A stretch of 6,351 bases of DNA from Acidobacteriota bacterium. GTDB lineage: Bacteria > Acidobacteriota > Vicinamibacteria > Vicinamibacterales > CAVVIG01. Position numbers and translations under genes: made by a program. The DNA lies in contig QHWK01000634.1 in assembly GCA_003223775.1 (NCBI GenBank), forward strand, positions 1-6,351, given 5' to 3'. Below the pieces are notes generated by a model. The model searched no databases and had not been told where the DNA came from. It saw only the letters and a list, made by a program, of their open reading frames with translations. This document shows positions 6,216-6,351 of the stretch, in pieces (within the stretch, counting starts at the first letter, position 1; every line of letters starts with the position of its first letter).

Positions 6216-6351
6216 GCTCGTGCACTCCGCGCAGCGTTTTCGATGATGGCGAGCGTGTCGCGCGCCGCCCGCGGCCAGTTGTATTTCGCGAGCGTCGCAG
6301 GCGCGGCAGCCAGAACGCCTGCACGCGCATCGTCGTCGAACAGCGCGGTTT
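6212..6351 (-). CDS. C-terminal end of a GT4-type glycosyltransferase (partial)
   Basis: Only the last 45 complete codons are in the window, read in the frame beginning at 6349 and ending with TGA at 6214-6212. The peptide starts TALFDDDARAGVLAAAPATL, continues AKYNWPRAARDTLAIIENAA and ends RSARA. The stretch 'KYNWPRAARDTLAIIE' matches the very common C-terminal signature of GT4 glycosyltransferases (aromatic-x-W-x-x-A-A then a helix), in which an amphipathic C-terminal helix packs back on the N-terminal domain. The other two frames give Arg/Cys-rich sequence without family features. It overlaps the GT2 start by 4 nt (GTGA), which supports its being a real gene in the same operon. The catalytic part lies outside the window. 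Confidence 0.72.
   Translation of the reverse strand, partial: TALFDDDARAGVLAAAPATLAKYNWPRAARDTLAIIENAARSARA
6225..6228 (-). promoter_or_regulatory. Ribosome binding site for the GTG start of the GT2 gene
   Basis: The minus strand reads GGAG here, 9 nt before the GTG at 6215-6213. It lies within the last codons of the upstream glycosyltransferase, so it supports both the choice of GTG as start and translational coupling between the two genes. Confidence 0.55.

Overview
The window is a GC-rich bacterial chromosome fragment, coded entirely on the minus strand, from an exopolysaccharide / surface-polysaccharide biosynthesis locus. The base composition, the GATC/CGCG-rich codon usage, the protein style and a GTAG-headed REP pair would fit an Acidobacteriota (Vicinamibacteria-like) or another soil/sediment bacterium. 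No phylogenetic marker gene is present, so this placement is only an inference.

Read in the direction of transcription (high to low coordinates), the layout is as follows. (1) The last 45 codons of a GT4-type glycosyltransferase (6212-6351, cut by the window edge). (2) A GT2 rhamnosyltransferase-like glycosyltransferase (5409-6215), coupled to the previous gene by a GTGA overlap. (3) A short gap with a GC-rich inverted repeat and a perfect hairpin. (4) A membrane-anchored trypsin-like (HtrA/S1C-type) serine protease with an N-terminal zinc ribbon and an uncharacterised C-terminal domain (4035-5345). (5) A 150-bp intergenic region (3885-4034) built almost wholly of repeats: a 3.3-copy 9-bp tandem repeat, a head-to-head pair of REP-like hairpins (BIME-like), a second 9-bp tandem repeat, and a possible promoter close to the next start codon. 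(6) A tightly overlapping four-gene run: a GT4 glycosyltransferase with an apparent in-frame deletion in its donor-binding site (2853-3884), an intact GT4 glycosyltransferase (1765-2856), a WcaJ/PssY-type polyprenyl-phosphate sugar-1-phosphate transferase (320-1771), and the start of a UDP-glucuronate decarboxylase-like SDR (1-330, cut by the window edge).

Together the genes describe the cytoplasmic half of polysaccharide repeat-unit assembly. The PHPT loads the first sugar-1-phosphate onto undecaprenyl phosphate at the inner membrane, the GT4 and GT2 enzymes add further sugars, and the decarboxylase would supply UDP-xylose. No flippase, polymerase or chain-length/export gene is visible here. 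The most notable observations are the missing donor-site segment in the 2853-3884 glycosyltransferase and the REP pair, whose two stems differ by fully compensated base-pair changes. No wholly new system can be claimed from this sequence alone.
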